Below, one piece after another: positions 1 through 6,298 of a DNA stretch of 8,984 bases. The translations under genes and the position numbers were made by a program. Positions within the stretch are counted from its first letter, which is position 1, and each line of letters starts with the position of its first letter. The DNA lies in the NCBI GenBank assembly GCA_005881355.1, contig VBDM01000011.1:1-8984 (forward strand), read 5' to 3'. Under the pieces are notes generated by a model. It saw nothing but the letters and a program-made list of their open reading frames with translations. It made no database searches and was not told where the DNA came from. This DNA is from Betaproteobacteria bacterium. Lineage in GTDB: Bacteria; Pseudomonadota; Gammaproteobacteria; Burkholderiales; SG8-39.

Positions 1-150
1 CACGTCCTGCAGCCAGTCCTTCCGCTTGCGGCGATACTCCTCCACGCTCCCCGCGAGAATCGTCGAGGCGTGGAACACCGGCGGGTTTACGGCGCCCTGG
101 AACCGTTCGGGATGGAGTCCGGAGTGGACGATTTTTGTCTCTTCGCGCAT
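1..150 (-). CDS. metC: Cystathionine beta-lyase-like PLP enzyme, N-terminal fragment
   Basis: Only the first 50 codons are present; the gene leaves the window at position 1. The ATG (complement of 148-150) is preceded on its strand by GGAAGGA, a good ribosome binding site. The peptide begins MREETKIVHSGLHPE and contains VNPPVFHASTI at about residues 22-32. This is the N-terminal signature of the Cys/Met metabolism PLP-dependent family, where the segment helps shape the active site of the neighbouring subunit. In cystathionine beta-lyases the equivalent reads roughly VNPPVYRASTI, which is why I favour MetC (cystathionine to homocysteine, pyruvate and ammonia, in methionine synthesis). The PLP lysine and the substrate-specificity loops lie outside the window, so cystathionine gamma-synthase or another family member cannot be excluded. 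It is divergent from the efflux pump gene to its right. Confidence 0.8.
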   Translation of the reverse strand, partial: MREETKIVHSGLHPERFQGAVNPPVFHASTILAGSVEEYRRKRKDWLQDV

Positions 151-257
151 GGGGGTCCTTCCTAGTCGGAGAAGGCAATTATTCTGACAGCAACGGGCGC
201 GGGGGACGTCTCCACGTAAAATACGCGGCTCGCCCTTTTCGACCGCCTGCTTTTTTC
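151..257. promoter_or_regulatory. Divergent intergenic region between metC-like gene and norM
   Basis: About 107 bp separate the two divergent starts, so both promoters should lie here or just inside the genes. The stretch contains two AT-rich patches in otherwise GC-rich DNA: CAATTATTCTGACA around 176-189 and GTAAAATAC around 216-224. TAAAAT (217-222) is a possible -10 element for the pump gene, but I find no -35 at proper spacing. GAATAAT read on the minus strand (about 177-183) could serve the metC-like gene. Neither is convincing alone. Confidence 0.3.
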
Positions 258-1667
258 GTGACTTCGTCTGTCCTCCGAATCGTCCCGGCCATCTTCCGCC
301 TCGCCTGGCCGGTGCTCGTCGCGCAGCTCGCTGTGATCGCGAGCGGCGTGCTCGACACCGTGATGGCAGGCCACTACAGCGCGGTCGATCTCGCCGCGGT
401 GGGGATCGGCACGAGCGTTTATTTCAGCGTGTTCATCGGACTGCTGGGCATGGTGCAGGCGCTCTCGCCGATCGCGGCACAGCTCTATGGGGGAAAGCAG
501 TACGAGCGGATCGGCGAGGAGACGCGCCAGACGGCGTGGCTTTCGCTCGGCCTCGCCGTGCTCGGCGTCCTGGTGCTCGCCTTCCCCGAGCCTTACCTGC
601 GGCTCTTCGGCACGCCGCCCGAGGTCGAGTCCCGCACCCGCGCCTATCTGTACGGCATCGCGTGGGCGCTGCCCGCGATGCTGCTGTTTCGCGTGTTCTT
701 CGCGCTCACCACCGCGGTGTCGCGACCGCGCCCCGTGATGATGATCAACCTCGTCTACCTCGCCATCAAGGCGCCGCTCAATGCGCTGTTGATCTACGGC
801 TTGCTCGGGGCTCCCGAAATGGGCGGACCGGGGTGCGCGGTGGCGACCGCGATCGCGAGCTGGCTGATCGTCGCGATCGCCTGGGCCTATTGCGCAAGGC
901 ACCCGTTTTACCGGCCATTCCGGGTATTCGCCCGCTGGTCCTGGCCCAATATGAGCGCCCTCTGGAACCACCTCAAGCTCGGCGTGCCCATGGGCTTGAG
1001 CTTTTTCGTCGAGGTAACCTCGTTCACTTTCATGGCACTGTTTCTCGCGCACCTGGGCGCCGCCACCTCCGCGGGCCATCAGATCGCGTCCAACGTGTCG
1101 GCGGTCCTCTACATGTTCGGGCTCGCGGTGGGCAACGCCACCGGTGTACTCACTGCGCAGGCGATCGGCGCGGAAGCGCCGCGCGATGCGAGGCACACCG
1201 GCCTCACCGGCGTCGGCATGATGCTTGCGATCTCCGCTTGCGCCGCGCTGGGCATTTTCATCCAGGCCCGGGAAATCGTGCTCCTTTACACCCGCGACGC
1301 GGCGGTCCAGGCCATCGCCATTCGCCTGCTCGCCTTCGTCGCGCTCTACCAGCTCTTCGATACCGCCCAAGTCGTGATCGTCAACGCCTTGCGCGGCTAC
1401 AAGATCGCCTTCATTCCGATGCTCGTCTACACGGCGGCGTTGTGGGGAATCGGCCTCGGCGGAGGCTACCTTCTGGGGCTCACCGAACTCCGCGCCGCCA
1501 ACGCGCTCGGGGGCGCGACGCCGATGGGCGCGGCGGGATTCTGGCTGGCGGGGCTATTGAGCCTCATCGTCGCGGCCGGTATCCTGTTCGCCTATTTCCT
1601 GCACGTGAGCCGCAATTACCGGTCGGAAATATCCGTCGTCCCCGCGGGCGCCCGCGAAAGCGCCTGA
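258..1667 (+). CDS. norM: MATE family multidrug efflux transporter (NorM type)
   Basis: Inner-membrane antiporter of 469 aa expected to expel cationic drugs or metabolites in exchange for Na+ or H+. I chose the GTG at 258: an upstream TTG at 135 is in frame but overlaps the divergent metC-like gene and adds a polar, non-conserved leader, whereas the GTG start gives the usual NorM length (about 460 aa) with the first membrane helix at residues 10-32. The family pattern VLDTVMAG...SAVDLAAV is at residues 31-48. From memory of Vibrio NorM, D33, E252, Y364 and D368 sit at a constant offset of three from its cation-site residues D36, E255, Y367 and D371, so the ion-coupling apparatus looks intact. 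Twelve hydrophobic segments in two halves are apparent. No clear Shine-Dalgarno precedes the GTG, which makes the exact start uncertain. The Bug receptor begins 31 nt after the stop on the same strand, but functional linkage is doubtful. Confidence 0.9.
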   Translation: MTSSVLRIVPAIFRLAWPVLVAQLAVIASGVLDTVMAGHYSAVDLAAVGIGTSVYFSVFIGLLGMVQALSPIAAQLYGGKQYERIGEETRQTAWLSLGLAVLGVLVLAFPEPYLRLFGTPPEVESRTRAYLYGIAWALPAMLLFRVFFALTTAVSRPRPVMMINLVYLAIKAPLNALLIYGLLGAPEMGGPGCAVATAIASWLIVAIAWAYCARHPFYRPFRVFARWSWPNMSALWNHLKLGVPMGLSFFVEVTSFTFMALFLAHLGAATSAGHQIASNVSAVLYMFGLAVGNATGVLTAQAIGAEAPRDARHTGLTGVGMMLAISACAALGIFIQAREIVLLYTRDAAVQAIAIRLLAFVALYQLFDTAQVVIVNALRGYKIAFIPMLVYTAALWGIGLGGGYLLGLTELRAANALGGATPMGAAGFWLAGLLSLIVAAGILFAYFLHVSRNYRSEISVVPAGARESA

Positions 1668-1698
1668 GGGCCCGGCAACTTCCGTCAAAGGAGATTTC

Positions 1699-2661
1699 AT
1701 GATTTGCCGAACGCTTGCCGCCGTTTTTCTCGCTTTCCTCAGCGCAGGCGTCCTTGCGCAGAGCTACCCCGACAAGCCGATTCGCCTGGTGGTTGGTTTT
1801 ACGCCGGGCGGCGTGTCCGACGTGCTCTCGCGCGCGATCAGCGCCAGGCTCTCGCAGAATCTCGGCAAGCAGGTGGTGGTGGACAACCGCCCGGGCGCGG
1901 GAACCACTATTGCGTCGGAGTACATCGCCAAGTCGGCCCCGGACGGCTACACGCTCTACTTCTGCGACGCCACCACGCATGCGATCAACGCGAGTCTTTA
2001 TCGGAAGCTTCCTTACGACAGCCTGAAGGATTTCACCTATATCAGCCTGCTCGCCTCGACGCCGCTGCTCCTCGTCGTGAACGCGGCGCTGCCCGCGAAA
2101 TCGGTGCCCGAGCTGATCGCGCTCGCGAAAGCGCGGCCGGGGCAGCTCAATTACGCCTCTTCAGGAACCGGCACGATCGTGCATCTGGCGGGCGAGAGCT
2201 TCAAGACCATGGCGGGCGTCGATCTGCTGCACGTGCCCTACAAGGGCAGCGCGCCCGCGACGGTCGCGGTGATCGCGGGCGAAGTGGCCTTCATCTTCTC
2301 GACGATGCCCGCGGCGCTGCCGCACGTGAAGAGCGGCAAGCTGCGCGCGCTCGCGGTGACGACGCCCGAGCGCGTGGCTGCGGTCCAGGACATCCCGACC
2401 CTCGCCGAAGCCGCGCTCCCGGGGTTCGATCTGGTGCTCTACAGCGGCGTCATCGGCCCTGCAGGCATGTCCAAGGACGTCGTCGAGCGCGCCAACGCCG
2501 AGTTCGCAAAAGCCGTCAATTCGCCCGAGATCCGGGACTTCTTCTCGACCCAGGGCGCAACGCCGATCACGAGCACTCCCGAGCAGTTCGCCGCCCACAT
2601 GCGCGCCGAGGTCGTGAAGCTCGGAAAAATGGTCAGGGACTCCGGCGCCAAAGCCGATTGA
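1699..2661 (+). CDS. Bug-family tripartite tricarboxylate transporter substrate-binding protein (TctC-like)
   Basis: Periplasmic solute receptor of 320 aa. AAAGGAG (1687-1693), five bases before the ATG, fixes the start. Residues 1-20 form a signal peptide with likely cleavage VLA|QS. The mature protein follows the Bug pattern in order: YPDKPIRLVVGF (23-34), PGG..D ligand loop (36-41), VDNRPGAG (61-68), PDGYTL (81-86), NYASSGTGT (151-159), HVPYKG (178-183) and a C-terminal LPGFD...GPAG segment (240-256). Family members fold as two-lobed venus-flytrap receptors that bind small carboxylates or amides such as citrate, glutamate, nicotinate or adipate; the ligand cannot be read from the sequence. 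No TctA/TctB membrane subunits lie nearby, which is normal for orphan Bug proteins that may use a distant transporter or act in sensing. It is probably cotranscribed with the deacetylase-like gene that begins 17 nt after its stop. Confidence 0.93.
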   Translation: MICRTLAAVFLAFLSAGVLAQSYPDKPIRLVVGFTPGGVSDVLSRAISARLSQNLGKQVVVDNRPGAGTTIASEYIAKSAPDGYTLYFCDATTHAINASLYRKLPYDSLKDFTYISLLASTPLLLVVNAALPAKSVPELIALAKARPGQLNYASSGTGTIVHLAGESFKTMAGVDLLHVPYKGSAPATVAVIAGEVAFIFSTMPAALPHVKSGKLRALAVTTPERVAAVQDIPTLAEAALPGFDLVLYSGVIGPAGMSKDVVERANAEFAKAVNSPEIRDFFSTQGATPITSTPEQFAAHMRAEVVKLGKMVRDSGAKAD

Positions 2662-2678
2662 GCGAGGGAGCCTCCGGC

Positions 2679-3587
2679 GTGGCCAGGAATTTTCTCCCGC
2701 GGCACTCGCGCTACGACTACGTTCCGATCACCGAGCGCAAGGATTATTCCTGGCCGGGGGGCAAGCGGCTCGCGTTCTGCATCACCACCAACATCGAGTG
2801 CTTCGCCTTCGGCGCGGGGCTCGGGCACGACAACGCCAAGACGGGCGAGCCCCAGACGCAGCGCAACTATTCCTGGCGCGATTACGGCAACCGCGTCGGC
2901 ATCTGGCGCCTGTTCGAGCTCGCCGACGAGCTCGCGCTGCCGCTCGCGCACAACACCAACAGCCTGCTCTACGACTACGCGCCACAGATCTTCACCCGCA
3001 TCCGCGCGCGCGGCGACGAGATCGTCGCCCACGGCCGCACCAATTCGGAGAACCTGCGCGGCCTATGGGAGCCCGACGAAGAGCGCCTCATCCGCGAAGC
3101 GACCGAGACTTTCGCCCGCAACGAGAAGAAACGCCCCACGGGATGGATGGGCGCCGGCGCCTACGAGACTTCGGTGACGCCCGATCTTCTTAAGGAGGCG
3201 GGTTACACCTACTTCATGGACTGGCCCTGCGACGACCAGCCGATCTGGATGAGGACGCGCTCCGGGCCGATCCTTTCGGTGCCCTACCCGGTCGAGGTCA
3301 ACGATTCGCCCGCGGTCGTGCACCGCAAGCACAGCGCCCGCGAGTTCTGCGACATGCTGGTCGATCAGTTCGACGAGATGATCGAGCAGTGCGAAAAGCA
3401 CCCGCTCGTGTGCAACGTCTCGATCCATCCTTACGTTTTCGGCCAGCCGTTCCGGCTGCGGCCGCTGCGCGTCGCGCTCAAGCATTGCGTCGAGCACCGG
3501 CACCGCGAGCGCGCGTGGTGGACGCGGCCCGGGGAGATCGCCGAGTTCTGCCTTTCCCTTCAGCCGGGGATTGTTCCCGGGAGCTAG
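2679..3587 (+). CDS. Polysaccharide deacetylase superfamily protein, allantoinase PuuE-like
   Basis: A 302-aa protein with no signal peptide, so probably cytoplasmic. The start is GTG at 2679, with GAGGGAG at 2664-2670 eight bases upstream; the open frame extends further left but only as an overlap of the Bug gene. The fold is the NodB/CE4 type: first motif CITTNIE (34-40), HGRTNSEN (118-125), RPTGWMGAGAYETS (142-155), VPYPVEVND (201-209) and SIHPY (248-252). Classical deacetylases have TFDD and HxxxH motifs that bind a metal; here the acidic pair is replaced by N38-I-E40 and the second histidine by N122. From memory, PuuE-type allantoinases show a comparable N-x-E pattern and an HG motif without the second histidine, so hydrolysis of a cyclic amide or ureide is more likely than polysaccharide deacetylation. 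Coupling to the Bug receptor suggests action on the imported compound (inference). The stop codon overlaps that of the convergent bactofilin gene. Confidence 0.88.
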   Translation: MARNFLPRHSRYDYVPITERKDYSWPGGKRLAFCITTNIECFAFGAGLGHDNAKTGEPQTQRNYSWRDYGNRVGIWRLFELADELALPLAHNTNSLLYDYAPQIFTRIRARGDEIVAHGRTNSENLRGLWEPDEERLIREATETFARNEKKRPTGWMGAGAYETSVTPDLLKEAGYTYFMDWPCDDQPIWMRTRSGPILSVPYPVEVNDSPAVVHRKHSAREFCDMLVDQFDEMIEQCEKHPLVCNVSIHPYVFGQPFRLRPLRVALKHCVEHRHRERAWWTRPGEIAEFCLSLQPGIVPGS

Positions 3588-4237
3588 CGGGAAGCGCTGG
3601 CCGGCTTGCCGAACAACGCTGCGCTCCCCGATTGAGCGGGAGCCTGCGCTGCGGCGGTCCCCACGGGGGCGGCGTTGCGCTCCGAATCGGAGCCAGCTGG
3701 GCGCGCGGCGCCCGCGCCTTTGGCCGCGGCGAGCGCCGCGATATCGCCCGAAAGCTCGCCCCCTTCCTCTATCGCGACTTTGCCGTAGCGGATCTTGCCC
3801 GACACTCTCCCGGTTGCGCGAATGACCAGTTGCTTGCGCGCGGTCAGCTCGCCCTCGAAGCGACCGCGGATCTCGGCGACGTCGATGCCGACCTTGCCGA
3901 CGAACACGCCGTGCTCGGAGATCTGGATGACGCGGCTGTCCATCGAGGCCTCGACCCGGCCTTCGACGACCAGCGTGTCGCAGTCGGTGATCTCAGCCCC
4001 CTTGAGCTTGATGTCCGGGCCGACGATCAGCTTGCTCATGGTTCCTTCGCCGGATCGAGAAGGTCCAGGGTGTTCGCGCGCATCGGCCTTGGGCGCTTCG
4101 GATTTGGAAGTCTCCGGTCTGGAAGCTTCCGGCTTCGCCGATTCCGTGCTGCGCGGAGTCAAGGCTTCGTGCAGCTGGTTGTAGGGGCTTGGCGAACGGG
4201 TGAGCGGATTGTCTTTGCGGCGAGAATTGTCGAGCAT
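3584..4237 (-). CDS. Bactofilin family protein (DUF583/PF04519)
   Basis: A 217-aa protein with a beta-helical core at about residues 68-166, seen as evenly spaced short strands and glycines: GPDIKLKGAEITDCDTLVVEG, then VFVGKVGIDVAEIRGRFEGEL, then LVIRATGRVSGKIRYGKVAIEEGGELSG. Bactofilins self-assemble into membrane-associated filaments that act as scaffolds for cell-wall enzymes, stalk growth or chromosome positioning. The core is flanked by a long charged, disordered N-terminus (1-66) with KPEAS-type pentapeptide repeats and by an Ala/Gly/Pro-rich tail (168-217). Flanking disordered tails are usual, but this N-terminus is long for the family. The ATG at 4237 has AGAGGA six bases upstream. 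A second ATG (M67, complement of 4037-4039) begins the core and has AAGGA close before it, so a short form is possible. No M23 peptidase gene, a frequent bactofilin partner, lies beside it. Confidence 0.92.
   Translation of the reverse strand: MLDNSRRKDNPLTRSPSPYNQLHEALTPRSTESAKPEASRPETSKSEAPKADAREHPGPSRSGEGTMSKLIVGPDIKLKGAEITDCDTLVVEGRVEASMDSRVIQISEHGVFVGKVGIDVAEIRGRFEGELTARKQLVIRATGRVSGKIRYGKVAIEEGGELSGDIAALAAAKGAGAARPAGSDSERNAAPVGTAAAQAPAQSGSAALFGKPASASR
4076..4135 (-). repeat. Four pentapeptide (15-nt) tandem repeats inside the bactofilin N-terminus
   Basis: Residues 35-54 of the bactofilin read as four five-residue units, KPEAS, RPETS, KSEAP and KADAR, each a basic residue followed by a small residue, an acidic residue and small residues. 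At DNA level, the units at 4106-4120 and 4121-4135 match at 11 of 15 bases (GGAAG..TCCGG..T), while the other two are more diverged. This suggests slipped-strand expansion of a disordered linker. Confidence 0.6.
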
Positions 4238-4497
4238 GAGGGTTCCTCTTTGCTGTTAGGAGTCCAGCGCTGAAAATATCGAGCGTAAAACTTATCTACC
4301 GTAGCAACGCGCATGCCACGAGCGGGTTATGAGCAAAATCATGCAATTGCCGGGAGGCGTGCGCATCGCTTGCATTCGACGCTGTCGCTGCAGAGCGACA
4401 GGTGCTTGCGCCGCGCTTTCAAGCTGCTGTTTACAAGGGAATGGGGATGTCGTGAGACAGCGACGGCCGTGACGCTGACCGTCAAGGATCGGGCGAT
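4238..4497. promoter_or_regulatory. Largest intergenic gap, upstream of the bactofilin gene
   Basis: This 260-bp gap lies between the enoyl-CoA hydratase 3' end and the bactofilin start, both on the minus strand, so it should carry the bactofilin promoter and possibly a terminator for the hydratase. An AT-rich patch at about 4270-4300 is a plausible promoter location for the minus strand, but I cannot assign a -10/-35 pair with proper spacing. It also holds an 8-bp palindrome GCAATTGC (4343-4350) and the inverted repeat at 4382-4401. No U-tract follows any hairpin, and I see no credible small gene. Confidence 0.4.
4382..4401. repeat. Perfect 8-bp inverted repeat with 4-nt loop
   Basis: CTGTCGCT (4382-4389) and AGCGACAG (4394-4401) are exact reverse complements separated by GCAG. 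Either strand could form a stable hairpin, or the site could be a dyad bound by a regulator. Part of the left arm (GTCGCTG, 4384-4390) is also complementary to CAGCGAC at 4458-4464, allowing an alternative pairing. No T-run follows on either strand, so it does not look like an intrinsic terminator. Confidence 0.6.
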
Positions 4498-5289
4498 TCA
4501 GCGGCCTTCGAACTTCGGCTTGCGCTTTTCGTTGAAGGCGCGGATGCCTTCCTTTCGGTCTTCGGTATCTACGAGGCGATCGTAGGCCGCGATCTCGAGC
4601 TGCATGGCCGAGGCGAGGTCCATGCCGAGCCCCTGGCGAATGGCGCGCTTCGCCTCGCGCACCGACAAAGGCGCGTTGGCTGAGATTCGCACCGCCGCTT
4701 CCAGAGTTTCATCGAGCAGCCTGCCCGGCTCGCACAGCTTGTTGACCACGCCCCATGCGAGCGCCTCCTCTGCGGAGAAGGGCCGCGCGGCGAGGATCAG
4801 CTCCTTCGCGCGGTGTTCTCCGACGGCGCGCGCGAGCGTCTGCGTGCCGCCCCCGCCCGGCATGATGCCCAGGGACACCTCGGTAAGCGCGAACCTCGCC
4901 GATTTCGAGGCGTAGGCGAAATCGCAGAGCAGCACGAGCTCGAGGCCGCCGGCGTACGCTGCACCGTTCACCGCGGCGATCACCGGGACAGCGCAGTTGC
5001 GCACCGAGCGGAACATGCGCTCGAAAACCTCGTGCTGCGCGCGCCACTGCCCGTCATCGAGCGAGGCGCGCTCCTTCAGGTCGGCGCCGGAGCAGAACGC
5101 CTTTTCGCCCGCGCCGGTGAGCACGATGCAGCGGCATCGGCCCCCGGCTTCAAGGCTTTCGAAAAATTCGCAGACATCGAGCGCGGTGCGCGTGTCGAAC
5201 GCGTTGGCGACCTCGGGGCGGTCGAGGGTCGCAAGCAATACCTCGCCGGGCCGATCTTCGAGCCGCAGCGTTTCGCGATGCTCCCTCAT
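4498..5289 (-). CDS. Enoyl-CoA hydratase/isomerase family protein
   Basis: A 263-aa crotonase-fold enzyme, a normal length for the family, acting on acyl-CoA thioesters in the cytoplasm. The first oxyanion-hole segment AFCSGADLKE is at residues 64-73, and the second follows at AAYAGGLEL (110-118). Both catalytic glutamates of true hydratases are present: E117 in GGLELVLLCD and E137 in TEVSLGIMPGGGGTQ, matching E144 and E164 of rat crotonase. This supports syn-hydration of 2-enoyl-CoA rather than a family side activity. The exact substrate (fatty acid, methylglutaconyl-CoA or aromatic-degradation intermediate) is not readable. The C-terminus ends in the family pattern EGIRAFNEKRKPKFEG. It starts 28 nt after the stop of the secreted DUF5666-like gene, with no recognisable Shine-Dalgarno, so expression may depend on readthrough from that gene. 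Confidence 0.93.
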   Translation of the reverse strand: MREHRETLRLEDRPGEVLLATLDRPEVANAFDTRTALDVCEFFESLEAGGRCRCIVLTGAGEKAFCSGADLKERASLDDGQWRAQHEVFERMFRSVRNCAVPVIAAVNGAAYAGGLELVLLCDFAYASKSARFALTEVSLGIMPGGGGTQTLARAVGEHRAKELILAARPFSAEEALAWGVVNKLCEPGRLLDETLEAAVRISANAPLSVREAKRAIRQGLGMDLASAMQLEIAAYDRLVDTEDRKEGIRAFNEKRKPKFEGR

Positions 5290-5317
5290 GCGCGCTGCGG
5301 CCCGTCGGTGGGATGGG

Positions 5318-5923
5318 TTAGTTCGCCGGTTTCACGCCGTCCTTGCTGACCGTGCCGCCTGCCGCCGACAAGGTCCCGTCGGCCGCGACCTGGGCGCCGA
5401 TGACGACATAGGCGCCCGGTACCAGCATCGAGCGGTCGCCCGGCAACGCAGTGAATATGGGAACGCCCTCGGGGACGAGGACTTTTTGCGAGCCGCCCTT
5501 GTATTCGAGAGTCAGCTCGCGCCCTTTCGAAGTCTGGACCAAGCCCCCGATGATTGCGTTGGTCATCAGCGAGCCCGGCTCGAGGTCCCAGGGCATATGG
5601 CCTTCCGGCACCTGTCCGCGGCGGTCCGGGGTGAATACCTGGAGGGAGATCGCTTCGAGCGTCCCGTCGGCGCGTTTCCTCGACGCCGGCCCGACGAAGT
5701 CGCCGGGCTTGACGTCCGCCAGGGCAAGGGCCTTGGCGTAGCGCACCCCGAACTTGGGCGCGAGGTTGATCTTCAGGTCCTTGCCGTCGCGCGACTTCAC
5801 GGAAAGAACATCACCGTTCAACGAAGTGATGGTGCCGCGCACGAACATGCGCGTTTGGGCCTGCGCGACGGCGCCCGAGGCCGCGAGGACGCTGGCGGAC
5901 AGCAAAACTGCGAGTTTCTTCAT
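5318..5923 (-). CDS. Secreted DUF5666-like two-domain protein of unknown function
   Basis: A 201-aa protein with a signal peptide (residues 1-20, likely cut AVA|QA) and a strong AAGGAGGAAA ribosome binding site (complement of 5931-5940). The mature part consists of two similar small beta-barrel-like halves. Half one (about 27-98) runs VRGTITSLNGDVLSVKSRDGKDL...VKPGDFVG...ADGTLEA; half two (about 124-196) runs IIGGLVQTSKGRELTLEYKGGSQ...LVPGAYVVIG...ADGTLSA. They are joined by a proline-rich linker with PEGHMPWDLEPGSLMTN (106-122), which I recognise from betaproteobacterial relatives. Such proteins are sometimes labelled metal ABC transporter permease in databases; nothing here supports that, as there are no membrane helices after the signal peptide. 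The likely location is the periplasm, and the ligand is unknown. It is probably the first gene of a two-gene transcript with the enoyl-CoA hydratase. Confidence 0.8.
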   Translation of the reverse strand: MKKLAVLLSASVLAASGAVAQAQTRMFVRGTITSLNGDVLSVKSRDGKDLKINLAPKFGVRYAKALALADVKPGDFVGPASRKRADGTLEAISLQVFTPDRRGQVPEGHMPWDLEPGSLMTNAIIGGLVQTSKGRELTLEYKGGSQKVLVPEGVPIFTALPGDRSMLVPGAYVVIGAQVAADGTLSAAGGTVSKDGVKPAN

Positions 5924-5944
5924 GGTGGTGTTTCCTCCTTGAAA

Positions 5945-5957
5945 GACCCGTTGGGTC
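5945..5957 (-). promoter_or_regulatory. Small hairpin just upstream of a strong ribosome binding site
   Basis: GACCC (5945-5949) and GGGTC (5953-5957) are exact complements around a 3-nt loop. On the minus strand this puts a 5-bp GC-rich hairpin four bases before the AAGGAGG of the DUF5666-like gene. It could tune ribosome access or stabilise the 5' end of the message. The rest of the gap up to 6085 shows no other clear structure. Confidence 0.3.
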
Positions 5958-6085
5958 GGTTGATGCGTGCGATGCCTGACCGCGGGCGTCCGGTAAACGC
6001 GAGCGACGCGGCTTCCATTCCGGCGCAGTGCAACTATTTTGGCAGATTCCCGCCTAACGTGGATCGAAGCGGAAAGGCGCGCACC

Positions 6086-6286
6086 TTGTCCAAGTGGCTG
6101 ATCGTCGCGGGACTCCTCCTGGTGGCCGCGGGATTGCTGTGGCCGGTGATGTCGAAGCTGGGTCTGGGCAGGCTGCCAGGAGACATCGTGGTGCGGCGCG
6201 AAGGATTCAGCCTCTACTTTCCCCTGATGACCTGCCTTGTCGTATCGGTCGTCGTCAGCATTCTCATCTGGATTTTCCGAAAATAA
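6086..6286 (+). CDS. DUF2905 family small inner-membrane protein
   Basis: A 66-aa protein with two hydrophobic helices (about 4-22 and 46-64) joined by the conserved loop LGLGRLPGDIVVRREG (25-40) followed by FSLYFP (41-46), the hallmark of DUF2905 (PF11146). I placed the start at TTG 6086 because family members begin a few residues before the first helix and GGAAAGG (6071-6077) lies eight bases upstream; the open frame extends much further left but overlaps antisense genes with no family similarity. Function is unknown; the conserved hydrophilic loop suggests an interaction site at the membrane surface. It is divergent from the DUF5666-like gene and converges with the amidohydrolase, whose stop lies 12 nt away with no terminator between them. 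Confidence 0.85.
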   Translation: MSKWLIVAGLLLVAAGLLWPVMSKLGLGRLPGDIVVRREGFSLYFPLMTCLVVSVVVSILIWIFRK

Positions 6287-6298
6287 GGCGGCGGGGCC

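Noticed and set aside
135..257. TTG-initiated extension of the MATE protein
   Set aside because: It would overlap the start of the divergent metC-like gene, and it encodes a polar, non-conserved leader; NorM residue numbering fits the GTG at 258.
162..1370. A 402-codon open frame on the minus strand opposite the MATE gene
   Set aside because: Its product is a low-complexity run of Arg, Asp, Glu, Gly and His with no family resemblance, the typical reverse shadow of a GC-rich gene; the plus-strand frame is unmistakably NorM.
1704..2678. Leftward extension of the deacetylase-like frame across the Bug gene
   Set aside because: The extension is an Arg/Gly/Ala-rich shadow of the Bug coding sequence; the GTG at 2679 has its own ribosome binding site and begins the conserved protein.
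3389..4273. Plus-strand open frame of 294 codons spanning the bactofilin gene
   Set aside because: It straddles the end of the deacetylase-like gene and runs antisense to a clear bactofilin, with a biased composition and no recognisable domain.
4382..4401. Intrinsic terminator for the enoyl-CoA hydratase
   Set aside because: The stem is sound but no T-run follows on either strand, so it is listed only as an inverted repeat.
4313..4585. Possible 90-aa gene on the plus strand in the intergenic gap
   Set aside because: It runs into the antisense of the enoyl-CoA hydratase, has no good ribosome binding site and its peptide resembles no family I know.
4997..6085. Long plus-strand frame upstream of and continuous with DUF2905
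   Set aside because: It is antisense to two real genes; only the last 66 codons match a family, so a fusion protein is not supported.
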